DNA of 16,208 nt from an uncultured Verrucomicrobiota bacterium. Lineage in GTDB: Bacteria; Verrucomicrobiota; Kiritimatiellia; RFP12; UBA1067. Made by a program: the position numbers and the translations under genes. Of this stretch, positions 1-6,465 are shown piece by piece (positions within the stretch are counted from its first letter, which is position 1; every line of letters begins with the position of its first letter). The notes under the pieces were generated by a model that had not been told where the DNA came from, did not search any database, and worked only from the letters and a program-made list of their open reading frames with translations. The stretch is from positions 1 to 16,208 of the forward strand of contig CAMZDY010000017.1 of NCBI GenBank assembly GCA_947305585.1, in the 5' to 3' direction.

Positions 1-20
1 ATCATCTTGAACTTTTCCAT
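1..20 (-). CDS. 5' end of a divergent gene, cut by the window edge
   Basis: Read on the minus strand, an ATG at 20-18 opens a frame that begins MEKFKM and runs off the left edge. A strong Shine-Dalgarno sequence (AAAGGAG, plus positions 24-30) lies 5 bases upstream of this ATG, which is the main reason to call it. Only six codons are visible, so no function can be given. The gene would be transcribed away from the Fic gene, making the 21-330 stretch a divergent intergenic region. It could still be a chance match, but the SD quality and spacing match those of the firm genes here. Confidence 0.5.
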
Positions 21-38
21 AATGTCTCCTTTGGAGAA

Positions 39-66
39 TTTACGATTTATGATTTTCGATTTGCGA
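39..66. repeat. Degenerate 7-bp tandem repeat (TTTRNGA type)
   Basis: Four consecutive heptamers read TTTACGA, TTTATGA, TTTTCGA and TTTGCGA. The TTT and GA positions are fixed while the two middle bases vary. The array lies between the divergent gene start and the 8-bp array. It is non-coding in appearance; no function can be assigned. Confidence 0.75.
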
Positions 67-81
67 TTGTATTGGGTAGGA

Positions 82-121
82 TTTACCGATTTACCGATTT
101 ACCGATTCCCCGATTTACCGA
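82..121. repeat. 8-bp tandem repeat array TTTACCGA, left copy
   Basis: Five consecutive octamers: three exact TTTACCGA units (82-105), one variant TTCCCCGA (106-113) and one more exact unit (114-121). It is followed directly by a G-rich block, GGGGAGTTTTGGAGTTGGG (124-142). The same array and G-rich block occur again at 1280-1331, on the other side of the Fic gene. Confidence 0.85.
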
Positions 122-168
122 TTGGGGAGTTTTGGAGTTGGGAGTGGTGGAGTGTCTGCACTTTCTCC

Positions 169-197
169 TTGCAATTTCCACCAAGATATGATATAAT
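169..197 (+). promoter_or_regulatory. Promoter for the Fic gene
   Basis: The -10 hexamer TATAAT (192-197) sits within ATATGATATAATAT (186-199), the core shared with three other promoters in the window. The -35 is weak, TTGCAA at 169-174, with a 17-bp spacer that lacks the G-rich stretch of the others. Just downstream, near the expected transcription start, ACAAG (206-210) and CTTGT (218-222) can pair around a 7-base loop. The leader to the Fic ATG would be about 125 bases. Confidence 0.7.
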
Positions 198-265
198 ATA
201 TGATAACAAGATCAAAACTTGTCAAAAGAGTGGCGAAAATGATACTGAATTGACATGAAACACTT

Positions 266-298
266 TGAGAATCTTGGTCTGACCTTGATTCTCATTTT
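266..298 (+). promoter_or_regulatory. Leader dyad followed by a T run: attenuator/terminator or operator
   Basis: Arms TGAGAATC (266-273) and GATTCTCA (287-294) are perfect inverted repeats. Inside them, after a TT/TT mismatch, GGTC (276-279) and GACC (281-284) pair again around one central T. Four T residues follow at 295-298. The dyad lies between the promoter and the Shine-Dalgarno sequence of the Fic gene. The T run is short and the outer stem is only moderately GC-rich, so a protein-binding operator is as likely as a transcription attenuator. The inner core GGTCTGACC recurs downstream of the gene at 1242-1250. Confidence 0.55.
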
Positions 299-330
299 GG
301 GAATGACTTGAAAACCGAAAGGAGCGGGAG

Positions 331-1209
331 ATGAGCGTGAATAAGGTTTCGATAAGATTCTTCAACGATCGGGAAATTCGTGCGGTATGGGATGATGCCG
401 CAGCGAAATGGTGGTTTTCGGTTCTTGACGTTGTCGGGGCTTTGAACGGCGAGCCTGATTATGTGAAAACTCGTAACTACTGGAAGTATCTCAAGGCAAA
501 GCTAAAACGGGAGAAATCCGAGTTGGTTAGCGCCACTACCCAACTGAAACTTGCCGCAGCAGACGGGAAGCGCTACAAGAGCGATGCTCTTGACGCAGAT
601 GGTATAGTCGCTATCGCAAAAGCGATGCCGAACAACCGGGCTGCGGCTTTTCTGGACTGGTTCCTGTATTCTGACAATACGATTGATGCAAAATCCAAGC
701 AAAAGGCGTATGCGCTTTTTGAGAGTGGCATGTTCGAGTCGATTGAGTCGGGAACGGTGAAGGGGCTGCAGCAGATACACGCTTATCTCTTTGGCGGGCT
801 TTACGATTTTGCGGGACAGATCCGGACGAAGAACATTTCAAAGAGTGGATTCACCTTTGCCAACGCCTTGCATCTTTCGAAAACGTTGTCCGTAATCGAG
901 CGGATGCCGGAGACGACATTTGATGAGATTGTCGACAAATACGTGGAAATGAACGTGGCGCATCCGTTCATGGAAGGGAACGGACGCTCGACGCGCATTT
1001 GGCTGGATTTGATGTTGAAACACTCGCTAAAGCGGTGTATTGATTGGAGCTTGGTGGACAAGCGAGTCTATCTTGCCGCGATGGTGAAGAGCGTGGCATC
1101 GTCGGTGACGCTCAAGCGGCTTTTGAAAGGTGCTTTGACGGACAAGATCGATGATCGCGAGATGTTCATGAAGGGCATCGATTATTCCTATTACTACGAG
1201 GAGCCCTAA
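331..1209 (+). CDS. fic: Fic-domain protein AMPylase (class III-like) with N-terminal BRO-N-like domain
   Basis: The protein has 292 residues; the ATG follows AAAGGAG (318-324) by 6 bases. Residues about 6-110 resemble the BRO-N/DinD-like phage antirepressor domain (FSVLDVVGAL, NYWKYLKAKL, AAADGK). Residues about 126-292 are a compact Fic domain: flap region QIRTKNISKSGFTFAN (163-178) and catalytic motif HPFMEGNGRSTR (211-222, His211). Fic enzymes usually transfer AMP from ATP to a target hydroxyl. The C-terminus ends SYYYEE (286-291), matching the autoinhibitory helix of class III Fic proteins such as Neisseria NmFic, with Glu290 in the inhibitory position and Glu in place of the usual final Gly/Asn. 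So it should be self-inhibited, and no separate antitoxin gene is visible. The gene is AT-richer than its neighbours and bracketed by repeats, which suggests recent acquisition. Fic assignment is firm; the BRO-N domain is likely; the target is unknown. Confidence 0.92.
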   Translation: MSVNKVSIRFFNDREIRAVWDDAAAKWWFSVLDVVGALNGEPDYVKTRNYWKYLKAKLKREKSELVSATTQLKLAAADGKRYKSDALDADGIVAIAKAMPNNRAAAFLDWFLYSDNTIDAKSKQKAYALFESGMFESIESGTVKGLQQIHAYLFGGLYDFAGQIRTKNISKSGFTFANALHLSKTLSVIERMPETTFDEIVDKYVEMNVAHPFMEGNGRSTRIWLDLMLKHSLKRCIDWSLVDKRVYLAAMVKSVASSVTLKRLLKGALTDKIDDREMFMKGIDYSYYYEEP

Positions 1210-1238
1210 GCTGTGCAGATCATCATCGAGCGTGTCAG

Positions 1239-1253
1239 TGGGGTCTGACCCCA
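1239..1253. repeat. Palindrome TGGGGTC-T-GACCCCA downstream of the Fic gene
   Basis: Two perfect 7-base arms flank a single T, 30 bases after the Fic stop codon. No T run follows, so it is not a typical intrinsic terminator. Its centre, GGTCTGACC (1242-1250), is identical to the core of the leader dyad (276-284). Palindromes of this look occur as dispersed repeats in various bacterial genomes, so a mobile or REP-like nature is possible; one copy cannot show that. Confidence 0.6.
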
Positions 1254-1279
1254 GGGACGCTGCTGACGGGCCTAAAGAA

Positions 1280-1311
1280 TTTACCGATTTACCGATTTAT
1301 CGATTTACCGA
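1280..1311. repeat. 8-bp tandem repeat array TTTACCGA, right copy
   Basis: Four consecutive octamers: TTTACCGA, TTTACCGA, TTTATCGA, TTTACCGA. The array runs straight into TTGGGGAG, exactly as the left array does at 122. Together with the promoter that follows, this forms a second copy of the module found upstream of the Fic gene. Confidence 0.85.
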
Positions 1312-1343
1312 TTGGGGAGTTTGGGAGTTGGGGAGAGAGGGAA

Positions 1344-1380
1344 AATGTGCAAATGTGCAAATATCCAGGTCCAATATCCA
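1344..1380. repeat. Degenerate short repeats AATGTGCA / AATATCCA
   Basis: AATGTGCA occurs twice in tandem (1344-1359), followed at once by AATATCCA (1360-1367) and again AATATCCA (1373-1380). These octamers share the AAT..CA frame and look like another intergenic short-period array. No coding or structural role is evident. Confidence 0.6.
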
Positions 1381-1448
1381 ATACCAATGGGAAGGAGTTG
1401 CTTCCGCTTGGGGGAGTTTTGGAGTTGGGGAGTTTTTGCACTTTCCGC

Positions 1449-1477
1449 TTGATTTTCGGGCGGGAATATGATATAAT
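1449..1477 (+). promoter_or_regulatory. Promoter for the neuD-waaA-rlmN unit
   Basis: A -35 TTGATT (1449-1454) and a -10 TATAAT (1472-1477) are separated by 17 bp. The spacer carries the G-rich run CGGGCGGG and then AATATGATATAATATT (1465-1480). TGCACTTTC (1437-1445) lies 35 bases before the -10, the same distance as the TGCACTTTC at 157-165 before the Fic promoter's -10. Transcription would start near 1484, giving a leader of about 36 bases to the ATG at 1520. Confidence 0.85.
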
Positions 1478-1519
1478 ATTCAACAATGACGGCGAATACC
1501 GTCGGAAAGGACCTGAACA

Positions 1520-2152
1520 ATGAGAGATCTCTTCATAGTTGGCGCAGGCGGCCTTGGACGCGAGGCGGTCTGGACGGTTGAACGCATCAACAAGGCGGCG
1601 CAGCAGCCGTTGTGGAATGTGATCGGCTTCGCCGACGACGATCCCAAGAAGGCCAAGGGCAATTTCGAGGGCTATCCCATGCTGGGTTCGTGCGAACAGG
1701 CGAGCAAGGATTATCCGGGCGCGAGCGTGTTCGTGGCGATCGGCGACAACCAGATCCGTCGCGACATCTACCGGAGACTGCGCGGACACGACTTCCCGGC
1801 GCTCATCGATCCTTCGGCGCAGGTGTCGCCCACGACGGAGTTCCGTCACGGCACGTACATCGCGTGCGAGGCGGTAGTGAGCGTGGGCACCGAGATCGGC
1901 AAGTTCGTGATCATCAACGCGAGGGCGGGCGTGGGCCACGATTCGGTGGTGGGCGACTTCTGCAACATCTGTCCCGGCGTGACGCTTTCGGGCCACACGA
2001 CGCTCGAAGAGGACGTGATGATGGGGTCCAACAGCTGCACGGCGCCGGGCATGAAGGTGGGCAAGGGCGCGCAGGTGTGCGCCGGCACTCCCGTCCTCAA
2101 GAACGTGGAGCCGGGCACCACGCTGTCGCCGTTCGGGTCGCTCAAAGCCTGA
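1520..2152 (+). CDS. NeuD/PglD-family sugar O/N-acyltransferase
   Basis: The protein has 210 residues, a usual length for this family. The N-terminal motif FIVGAGGLGREA (5-16) is the glycine-rich loop of the small nucleotide-sugar binding domain. The C-terminal half (about 95-205) is made of hexapeptide repeats of a left-handed beta helix (VVSVGTEIGKFVIINA, GDFCNICPGVTLSG). His140 in AGVGHDS is in the place of the catalytic His of PglD-like enzymes. Such proteins use acetyl-CoA to acylate sugars for surface glycans or sialic-acid-type pathways; the substrate cannot be read here. GGAAAGGA (1504-1511) precedes the ATG by 8 bases. The stop overlaps the waaA start (TGATG), and the neighbour WaaA supports a role in surface polysaccharide. 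Confidence 0.85.
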   Translation: MRDLFIVGAGGLGREAVWTVERINKAAQQPLWNVIGFADDDPKKAKGNFEGYPMLGSCEQASKDYPGASVFVAIGDNQIRRDIYRRLRGHDFPALIDPSAQVSPTTEFRHGTYIACEAVVSVGTEIGKFVIINARAGVGHDSVVGDFCNICPGVTLSGHTTLEEDVMMGSNSCTAPGMKVGKGAQVCAGTPVLKNVEPGTTLSPFGSLKA

Positions 2153-3414
2153 TGAAGTGGATAATATATAACGCCCTGTTCGGCGTTGTATATCCGTTCC
2201 TCCTGCCCGGCTTCCTGCTGAGGATGGCCAGGCGGGGAGGCTACCGGGCGCGCATGGGCGACAGGTTCGCACTCTATCAGCAGGATATACTTAAGCGGCT
2301 CAAGGCGCATTCCGGCTGGATCTGGATCCATGCGGTGAGCGTGGGCGAAGTGCAGATCGCGGGGCAGCTCATGCGGGAGTGGCGCGCGCAGGATCCGGAA
2401 GCGAGATTCTGTTTCTCCACCACGAGCTCGACGGGCTGGAAGATGGCGGAGCGGGAGGTGAAGGAGGGCGACGTCCTCATCTACAATCCGCTCGATTTCC
2501 CGAGCTGGGTCAAGAGCGCGCTAAAAATCGTGCGGCCCAAGGCGATCATCCTCACCGAGTCGGAACTCTGGCCCAATTTCATCATGCAGGCGAGGAAGTA
2601 CGGGATTCCGCTTTACCTCGTCAATGCGCGGGTGAGCGACCGGAGCGCGCCCAGATACAAAAAGGCGAAGTGGTTCTTCGGCGACGTGCTGGGCGCGTTC
2701 ACGCGGATTTTCGCGCAGAGCGAACTGGACAAGAAGCGGTTGACGGACGCGGGGGCGCCGGAAGCGAAGGTGGAGGTGACCGGATCGTTCAAGTTCGACG
2801 TGGCGCGGCGCAACGAGGCGAAGGAGCGCGAACTCTCCAATTGGTGCGGAGGGGGACGGATTCTCTTGGGCGGGTCCACCTGGCCGGGCGAGGACGAGGC
2901 GCTCCTCAAAATCTACCGGAAGCTCAAGGAGCGCGGGGACGAGGTGAAGCTGGTGATCGCGCCGAGGCATTTCGAGAAGGCCGACCAGGTGGAGGCGAAT
3001 ATCGTCAAGGCCGGATTCACCTGCGCGAGGCGGTCGAAGGGGACGCAAGGCGAGGTGTGGCTGGCGGACACGACGGGCGAATTGATGGGGCTGTACGGCA
3101 TCGCCAGCGTGGTGTTCGTGGGCAAGTCGCTGTGCGAGCACGGGTCGCAGAACATGATCGAGCCGTGTCTGTGCGGCAAGCCGACTCTGGTGGGGCCCTA
3201 CACCGAGAATTTCCGTCCCGTGATGAGCGATCTCAAAGAGGGCGAGGGGATAATCCAGGTGGAGGATTTCGCGGGACTGGAACGGGAGACGCTGCGGCTT
3301 TTCGCGAACCGGGCAGAGGCGGAAAAACTGGGCGTCCGGGCACAGGCGGCAGTGGAGCGCCGCAAGGGCGTAGTGCCGCGAGTGGTGAAGTCGATCAGGG
3401 AGGCGATAGGATGA
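2152..3414 (+). CDS. waaA: 3-deoxy-D-manno-octulosonic acid (Kdo) transferase WaaA
   Basis: The protein is 420 residues long, close to the usual 420-430. WaaA adds Kdo from CMP-Kdo to the lipid A precursor on the inner face of the cytoplasmic membrane. A single hydrophobic N-terminal anchor spans about 4-24. Family landmarks are in order: WIWIHAVSVGEV (56-67, with the catalytic Glu66), ILTESELWPN (133-142), GSFKFD (211-216), GSTWPGED (241-248), APRHFEK (270-276) and HGSQNMIEP (330-338). The frame is open further upstream, but the ATG at 2152 places the anchor correctly and overlaps the preceding stop by one base (TGATG). No strong Shine-Dalgarno sequence is seen, so coupling to the preceding gene is likely. 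The stop overlaps the next start (ATGA at 3411). Confidence 0.96.
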   Translation: MKWIIYNALFGVVYPFLLPGFLLRMARRGGYRARMGDRFALYQQDILKRLKAHSGWIWIHAVSVGEVQIAGQLMREWRAQDPEARFCFSTTSSTGWKMAEREVKEGDVLIYNPLDFPSWVKSALKIVRPKAIILTESELWPNFIMQARKYGIPLYLVNARVSDRSAPRYKKAKWFFGDVLGAFTRIFAQSELDKKRLTDAGAPEAKVEVTGSFKFDVARRNEAKERELSNWCGGGRILLGGSTWPGEDEALLKIYRKLKERGDEVKLVIAPRHFEKADQVEANIVKAGFTCARRSKGTQGEVWLADTTGELMGLYGIASVVFVGKSLCEHGSQNMIEPCLCGKPTLVGPYTENFRPVMSDLKEGEGIIQVEDFAGLERETLRLFANRAEAEKLGVRAQAAVERRKGVVPRVVKSIREAIG

Positions 3415-4496
3415 AACTCAAGTTTTGGCTGTTGGCGGGCTTGGCGCTGATGATGGCGGGATGCCGCAAGGCGGAGGAGCAGGAGGCGTCGCCCTCGTTC
3501 GTGCCGGCGAGGATCGTATCCACCTATCTCGCGATGCTGGAGAAGCCCACCGCCACGCGCTGTCTGCTGGCGGGGACGCGGTGCGAGGCGTACCGCGAGT
3601 TTTTCGTGCGGGCGGGTCTCGCGGTGGACGACCAGGACACGGGCAAGGGACGGTACGATATCGTGTTCATCGCGGGCGAAACGAAGCTTCCGGTGAAGAA
3701 ACTGGCGGAGGAATGGCTTTCGTCGAACGGCGTGCTGGCGCGGGTGACGGACGTGCGGGAGAAGCGGATGGAGGTTTTGGCGGAAGAGTTCCGGGAGCTG
3801 GGGGAGGTGACGGGGTCGGCCCATCTCTGGATGCCGGGCATCGAGGATTGGATCGTGGTGGGACGGAAAACCCCGGTCAAGATCAAGCTGTCGGCGATGA
3901 TGGACATTTTCTCGCGCGAGGGCGGATTCGACGATCTTTCGGCGGCGCAGTGCCTGTCGCTGCCGGAGCTGTTCGCGTCGTATGCGGGCGAACTGGAGGC
4001 GGCGATGCCGGCTTTCGGGAACGTGCCGGGCGAGACGTTGGCGAGGCCGCAGTTTTTCGTGACGAAGGACGTGCCGGACATCAACTGGATCGACGTGGGC
4101 GCGGACGTGGAGCCGGACATCCTGGAGGAGATGGTCAAGGAGGTGCGGTCCATGCAGATCATCCGCCGGCTCGTGCTGGAGGGCGGGATGCTGGCGGACG
4201 AGCAGAAGATCGACGAGGCCACGGACGCCTGGTCGCGCGCGGCGCTGCGCAATCCGCACGACCCGATGCTGGTGGACCGGCTGGAGCGGCTTTGGAAGAA
4301 CGCGGACGCGTTTTTCCGGGTGGGGAATTTCGCGTTGGCCGCCAAATGCTACGAGACTTATTTGATGATCCGGCCGAACGATTGGCAGAGCGCGGAGGCG
4401 CTGTCGTTCTGTCTGATGCAGCTGGGGCAGCGCGAACTGGCCGAAGAAGTGCACAAGAAGGCGATGCGGCTAAGGGACGGGAATGAGGCTAGGTAA
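3411..4496 (+). CDS. Putative outer-envelope lipoprotein with C-terminal TPR-like helices
   Basis: The protein has 361 residues. A signal peptide ends in the lipobox LMMAGC, with Cys18 as the lipidated residue, followed by a charged, non-membrane stretch. I do not recognise a named family. The segment 20-110 has alternating helix and strand character, and the last third (about 285-355) contains helical hairpins that look like tetratricopeptide repeats (NADAFFRVGNFALAAKCYET, then EALSFCLMQLGQRELAEEV). The ATG overlaps the waaA stop (ATGA), and AGGGAGG (3397-3403) lies 7 bases upstream, so this start is well supported over the open frame upstream. Position after waaA suggests a role in envelope assembly, which is inference. 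The coding strand is strikingly G-rich in this gene. It overlaps the next gene by 14 bases. Confidence 0.8.
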   Translation: MKLKFWLLAGLALMMAGCRKAEEQEASPSFVPARIVSTYLAMLEKPTATRCLLAGTRCEAYREFFVRAGLAVDDQDTGKGRYDIVFIAGETKLPVKKLAEEWLSSNGVLARVTDVREKRMEVLAEEFRELGEVTGSAHLWMPGIEDWIVVGRKTPVKIKLSAMMDIFSREGGFDDLSAAQCLSLPELFASYAGELEAAMPAFGNVPGETLARPQFFVTKDVPDINWIDVGADVEPDILEEMVKEVRSMQIIRRLVLEGGMLADEQKIDEATDAWSRAALRNPHDPMLVDRLERLWKNADAFFRVGNFALAAKCYETYLMIRPNDWQSAEALSFCLMQLGQRELAEEVHKKAMRLRDGNEAR

Positions 4497-5538
4497 CCTT
4501 TTCACGGCGTCGGCGCTGGGGGTGGGAAACGGCGAGACGTGGCGGAACTACCGGGCGGGCGAGGCGCCGGGGATGGGCGTGATCGAAGGCGACATTCCGG
4601 GGCGGCCCATCTGGTTCGGGTGCGTGCCCTACGAGGGCGACAGGCGGCTCATCCGCACCAATCAGCTTTTGGATCTCGCGTACGGGGAGCTAAATGGGGC
4701 GATCGAGGGCTTGAAGCGCAAGTACGGCGCGAGCCGGGTGGCGATAGTGTTGGGGGCCTCCAATACCGGCATCGACGAGGCGGAGAATTACGTGGACGAA
4801 TGGCTCGACAAGGGCGAGAAGCCGGACGCGCTCGATTTCAGCATGATCGAACTCGGCACTCCCGCCCTGTTCCTGCAGCGGCTGGCGAAGACGGAGGGCC
4901 CGGTCTATACGGTCAGCACCGCCTGTTCGTCGTCGGCCAAGGCGTTCGCGTCGGCCAAGCGGCTGATCGAGCGGGGGATAGTGGATGCGGCGATCACGGG
5001 GGGAGTGGACGGACGCTGCCGGTTCGCGATGAACGGGTTCAACGCGCTCGGGGCGTTGAGCGAAGGGCGGTGCCGTCCTTTGGCGGAGGACCGCGACGGG
5101 ATCAATCTGGGCGAGGGGGTGGCGCTTTTCACCTTGACGCGGGACGAGGGCGAGACGGAGCTGTGCGGCGTGGGGGAGTCGAGCGATGCGTATCACGCGA
5201 CGGCGCCGGATCCGGAAGGCAACGGTGCGGAAACGGCCATGCGCGAGGCGATCGCGACTTTGCCGGGCGGACTGGAGGGGGTGGACTACCTCAATTTGCA
5301 CGGAACGGGCACTTTGGCGAACGACGCGATGGAGATGAAGGCGGTGAGGCGGATTTTCGGGGAGCGCCTGCCCGAGTACGAGTCGACCAAGAATCTGACG
5401 GGACATTGTCTCGGGGCGGCCGGCGCGGTGGAGGCGGCGATCTGCCATTTGCGCATCGTGAACGGGGTGAGCCGAAGTTGCGTTTCGTCGAGTTTCGCGT
5501 TTGGAGGATCGAATGCCGCAGTTGCCGTACACGCTTGA
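4483..5538 (+). CDS. Beta-ketoacyl-ACP synthase (FabF-like, aryl-polyene type context)
   Basis: The protein has 351 residues, shorter than FabF/FabB (about 405-415). All thiolase-fold condensing-enzyme residues are present: Cys148 in STACSSS, His273 in NLHGTGT, Lys303 in STKNLTGH and His308 in GHCLGAAGAVE, so it should carry out decarboxylative Claisen condensation of malonyl-ACP with an acyl primer. The C-terminal FAFGGSNAAVAV is also typical. It overlaps the lipoprotein gene by 14 bases, with AAGGGA (4472-4477) as its ribosome site. It is followed by an ApeP-like dehydratase, a pairing known from aryl polyene clusters, not from primary fatty acid synthesis. No ACP, ketoreductase or acyltransferase for such a pathway is in the window. 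Confidence 0.88.
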   Translation: MRLGNLFTASALGVGNGETWRNYRAGEAPGMGVIEGDIPGRPIWFGCVPYEGDRRLIRTNQLLDLAYGELNGAIEGLKRKYGASRVAIVLGASNTGIDEAENYVDEWLDKGEKPDALDFSMIELGTPALFLQRLAKTEGPVYTVSTACSSSAKAFASAKRLIERGIVDAAITGGVDGRCRFAMNGFNALGALSEGRCRPLAEDRDGINLGEGVALFTLTRDEGETELCGVGESSDAYHATAPDPEGNGAETAMREAIATLPGGLEGVDYLNLHGTGTLANDAMEMKAVRRIFGERLPEYESTKNLTGHCLGAAGAVEAAICHLRIVNGVSRSCVSSSFAFGGSNAAVAVHA

Positions 5539-5962
5539 AGACTTGCTGCCGCATCGCGCGCCGATGATCCTCATCGACGGGATCGAGGAGGTGGATCTGG
5601 AGGCGAAGACGCTCACGGCGTTCGTGACGGTGAAGCCGGAATGGAGCAAAAGCCACGTGGCGATCGAGTTCATGGCGCAGGCGTCGGCGGCGCTCGCGGG
5701 GTATGCGGACAAAGTGCGGAATCCCGGCCAGGCGGCGCGACCCGGATTTCTCCTCGGGACGCGCAAGATGTCGCTTAGAATTCCGGAGTTCGAAGCGGGC
5801 AAACGGTACACGATCGAAGTGCGCAACGAATTCGGCGACGACGAGGCAGGGAGTTTTTCGTGCGTCGTCAAGGATTGGAACGGGAACGAGGTGGCCGATG
5901 CGATCATGAACGCGTACCGTCCCCTGAACATCGAAGATTTCATGAAAGGACTGCAGCAATGA
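5513..5962 (+). CDS. ApeP-like 3-hydroxyacyl-ACP dehydratase (hotdog fold, COG4706-like)
   Basis: The protein has 149 residues. The opening LEDLLPHRAPMILIDGIEEV and the helix VAIEFMAQASAALAGY are characteristic of the predicted 3-hydroxyacyl-ACP dehydratases found in aryl polyene clusters (ApeP). Glu52 in the central hotdog helix and His14 or His48 are candidate active-site residues. The stretch RPGFLLGTRKM also fits that family. The ATG at 5513 is chosen because GGAGG (5503-5507) precedes it by 5 bases; a TTG at 5501 is in frame but lacks a ribosome site. It overlaps the synthase gene by 26 bases and the purE start by ATGA. The pair probably elongates and dehydrates the same ACP-bound acyl chain. 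Confidence 0.85.
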   Translation: MPQLPYTLEDLLPHRAPMILIDGIEEVDLEAKTLTAFVTVKPEWSKSHVAIEFMAQASAALAGYADKVRNPGQAARPGFLLGTRKMSLRIPEFEAGKRYTIEVRNEFGDDEAGSFSCVVKDWNGNEVADAIMNAYRPLNIEDFMKGLQQ

Positions 5963-6453
5963 ACGAAATACAAGTTGGCATCGTGATGGGGTCCGATTCG
6001 GACTGGCCGCTCGTGAAGAAGGCCTGCGAGACTTTGGACAAGTTCGGGGTGGGGTACGAAACGCGGGTCATTTCGGCGCATCGCACGCCGGAGGAGGCCA
6101 TCGAGTATTCGCGCACGGCCGAAGCGCGGGGCCTCAAGGTGGTGATTGCGGCAGCTGGCGGCGCGGCGCATTTGGGCGGTGTGCTGGCGGCAGGGACGGT
6201 GCTCCCGGTGATCGGGATTCCGGTGGCGGGCGGCGCCCTGAACGGACTTGACGCCTTGTACGCTACGGTGCAGATGCCGTCGGGAGTGCCGGTGGCCACG
6301 GTTGCGTGCGGGAGCGCGGGTCCGGTGAACGCGGCCTTGCTGGCGGTGCAGATCCTGGGCACGGCCGACGCGGGACTGCGCGAAAAATTCCATGCGCACA
6401 AGCGCGAGCTTGCGGCGAAGGTGGCGGCGGCGAACGAACGCATCCACCAGTAA
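5959..6453 (+). CDS. purE: N5-carboxyaminoimidazole ribonucleotide mutase PurE (class I)
   Basis: The protein has 164 residues, the usual length. It carries VGIVMGSDSDWPLVKKA (near the N-terminus), VISAHRTPE with the catalytic His, GGAAHLGGVLAAGTVLPVIGIPV, and LDALYATVQMPSGVPVATV, all typical of class I PurE. This class moves CO2 from N5-CAIR to give CAIR in purine synthesis and usually works with PurK, which is not in this window. The ATG overlaps the preceding stop (ATGA), with AAAGGA (5945-5950) 8 bases upstream. The open frame extends further upstream without a better start. It is a housekeeping gene inside a unit otherwise concerned with envelope lipids and translation. Confidence 0.96.
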   Translation: MNEIQVGIVMGSDSDWPLVKKACETLDKFGVGYETRVISAHRTPEEAIEYSRTAEARGLKVVIAAAGGAAHLGGVLAAGTVLPVIGIPVAGGALNGLDALYATVQMPSGVPVATVACGSAGPVNAALLAVQILGTADAGLREKFHAHKRELAAKVAAANERIHQ

Positions 6454-6465
6454 AGGAGCGGAGAA

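Larger units (their letters stand above)
1210..1519. other. Intergenic stretch between the Fic gene and the neuD-like gene
   Basis: No gene is supported here. It contains, in order, the dyad at 1239-1253, a second TTTACCGA array at 1280-1311, G-rich GGGGAGTTT-type blocks at 1314-1334 and 1410-1432, a patch of AATGTGCA and AATATCCA octamers (1344-1380), and the promoter at 1449-1477. A possible open frame across the repeats (from about 1232) only translates the repeat units and has no ribosome-binding site. Confidence 0.75.

Noticed and set aside
82..121. CRISPR array
   Set aside because: The units are 8 bp and directly adjacent, without spacers, and no cas genes are present.
7..258. Open frame from a TTG before the Fic gene
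   Set aside because: It only translates the TTTACCGA repeats and runs through the promoter; no ribosome site.
250..278. Second promoter with TTGACA at 250-255 before the Fic gene
   Set aside because: No acceptable -10 sequence lies 16-18 bases downstream.
1232..1471. Open frame through the intergenic repeats
   Set aside because: Again a translation of repeat units (for example FTDLPIYRFTD) that ends inside the promoter; not a gene.
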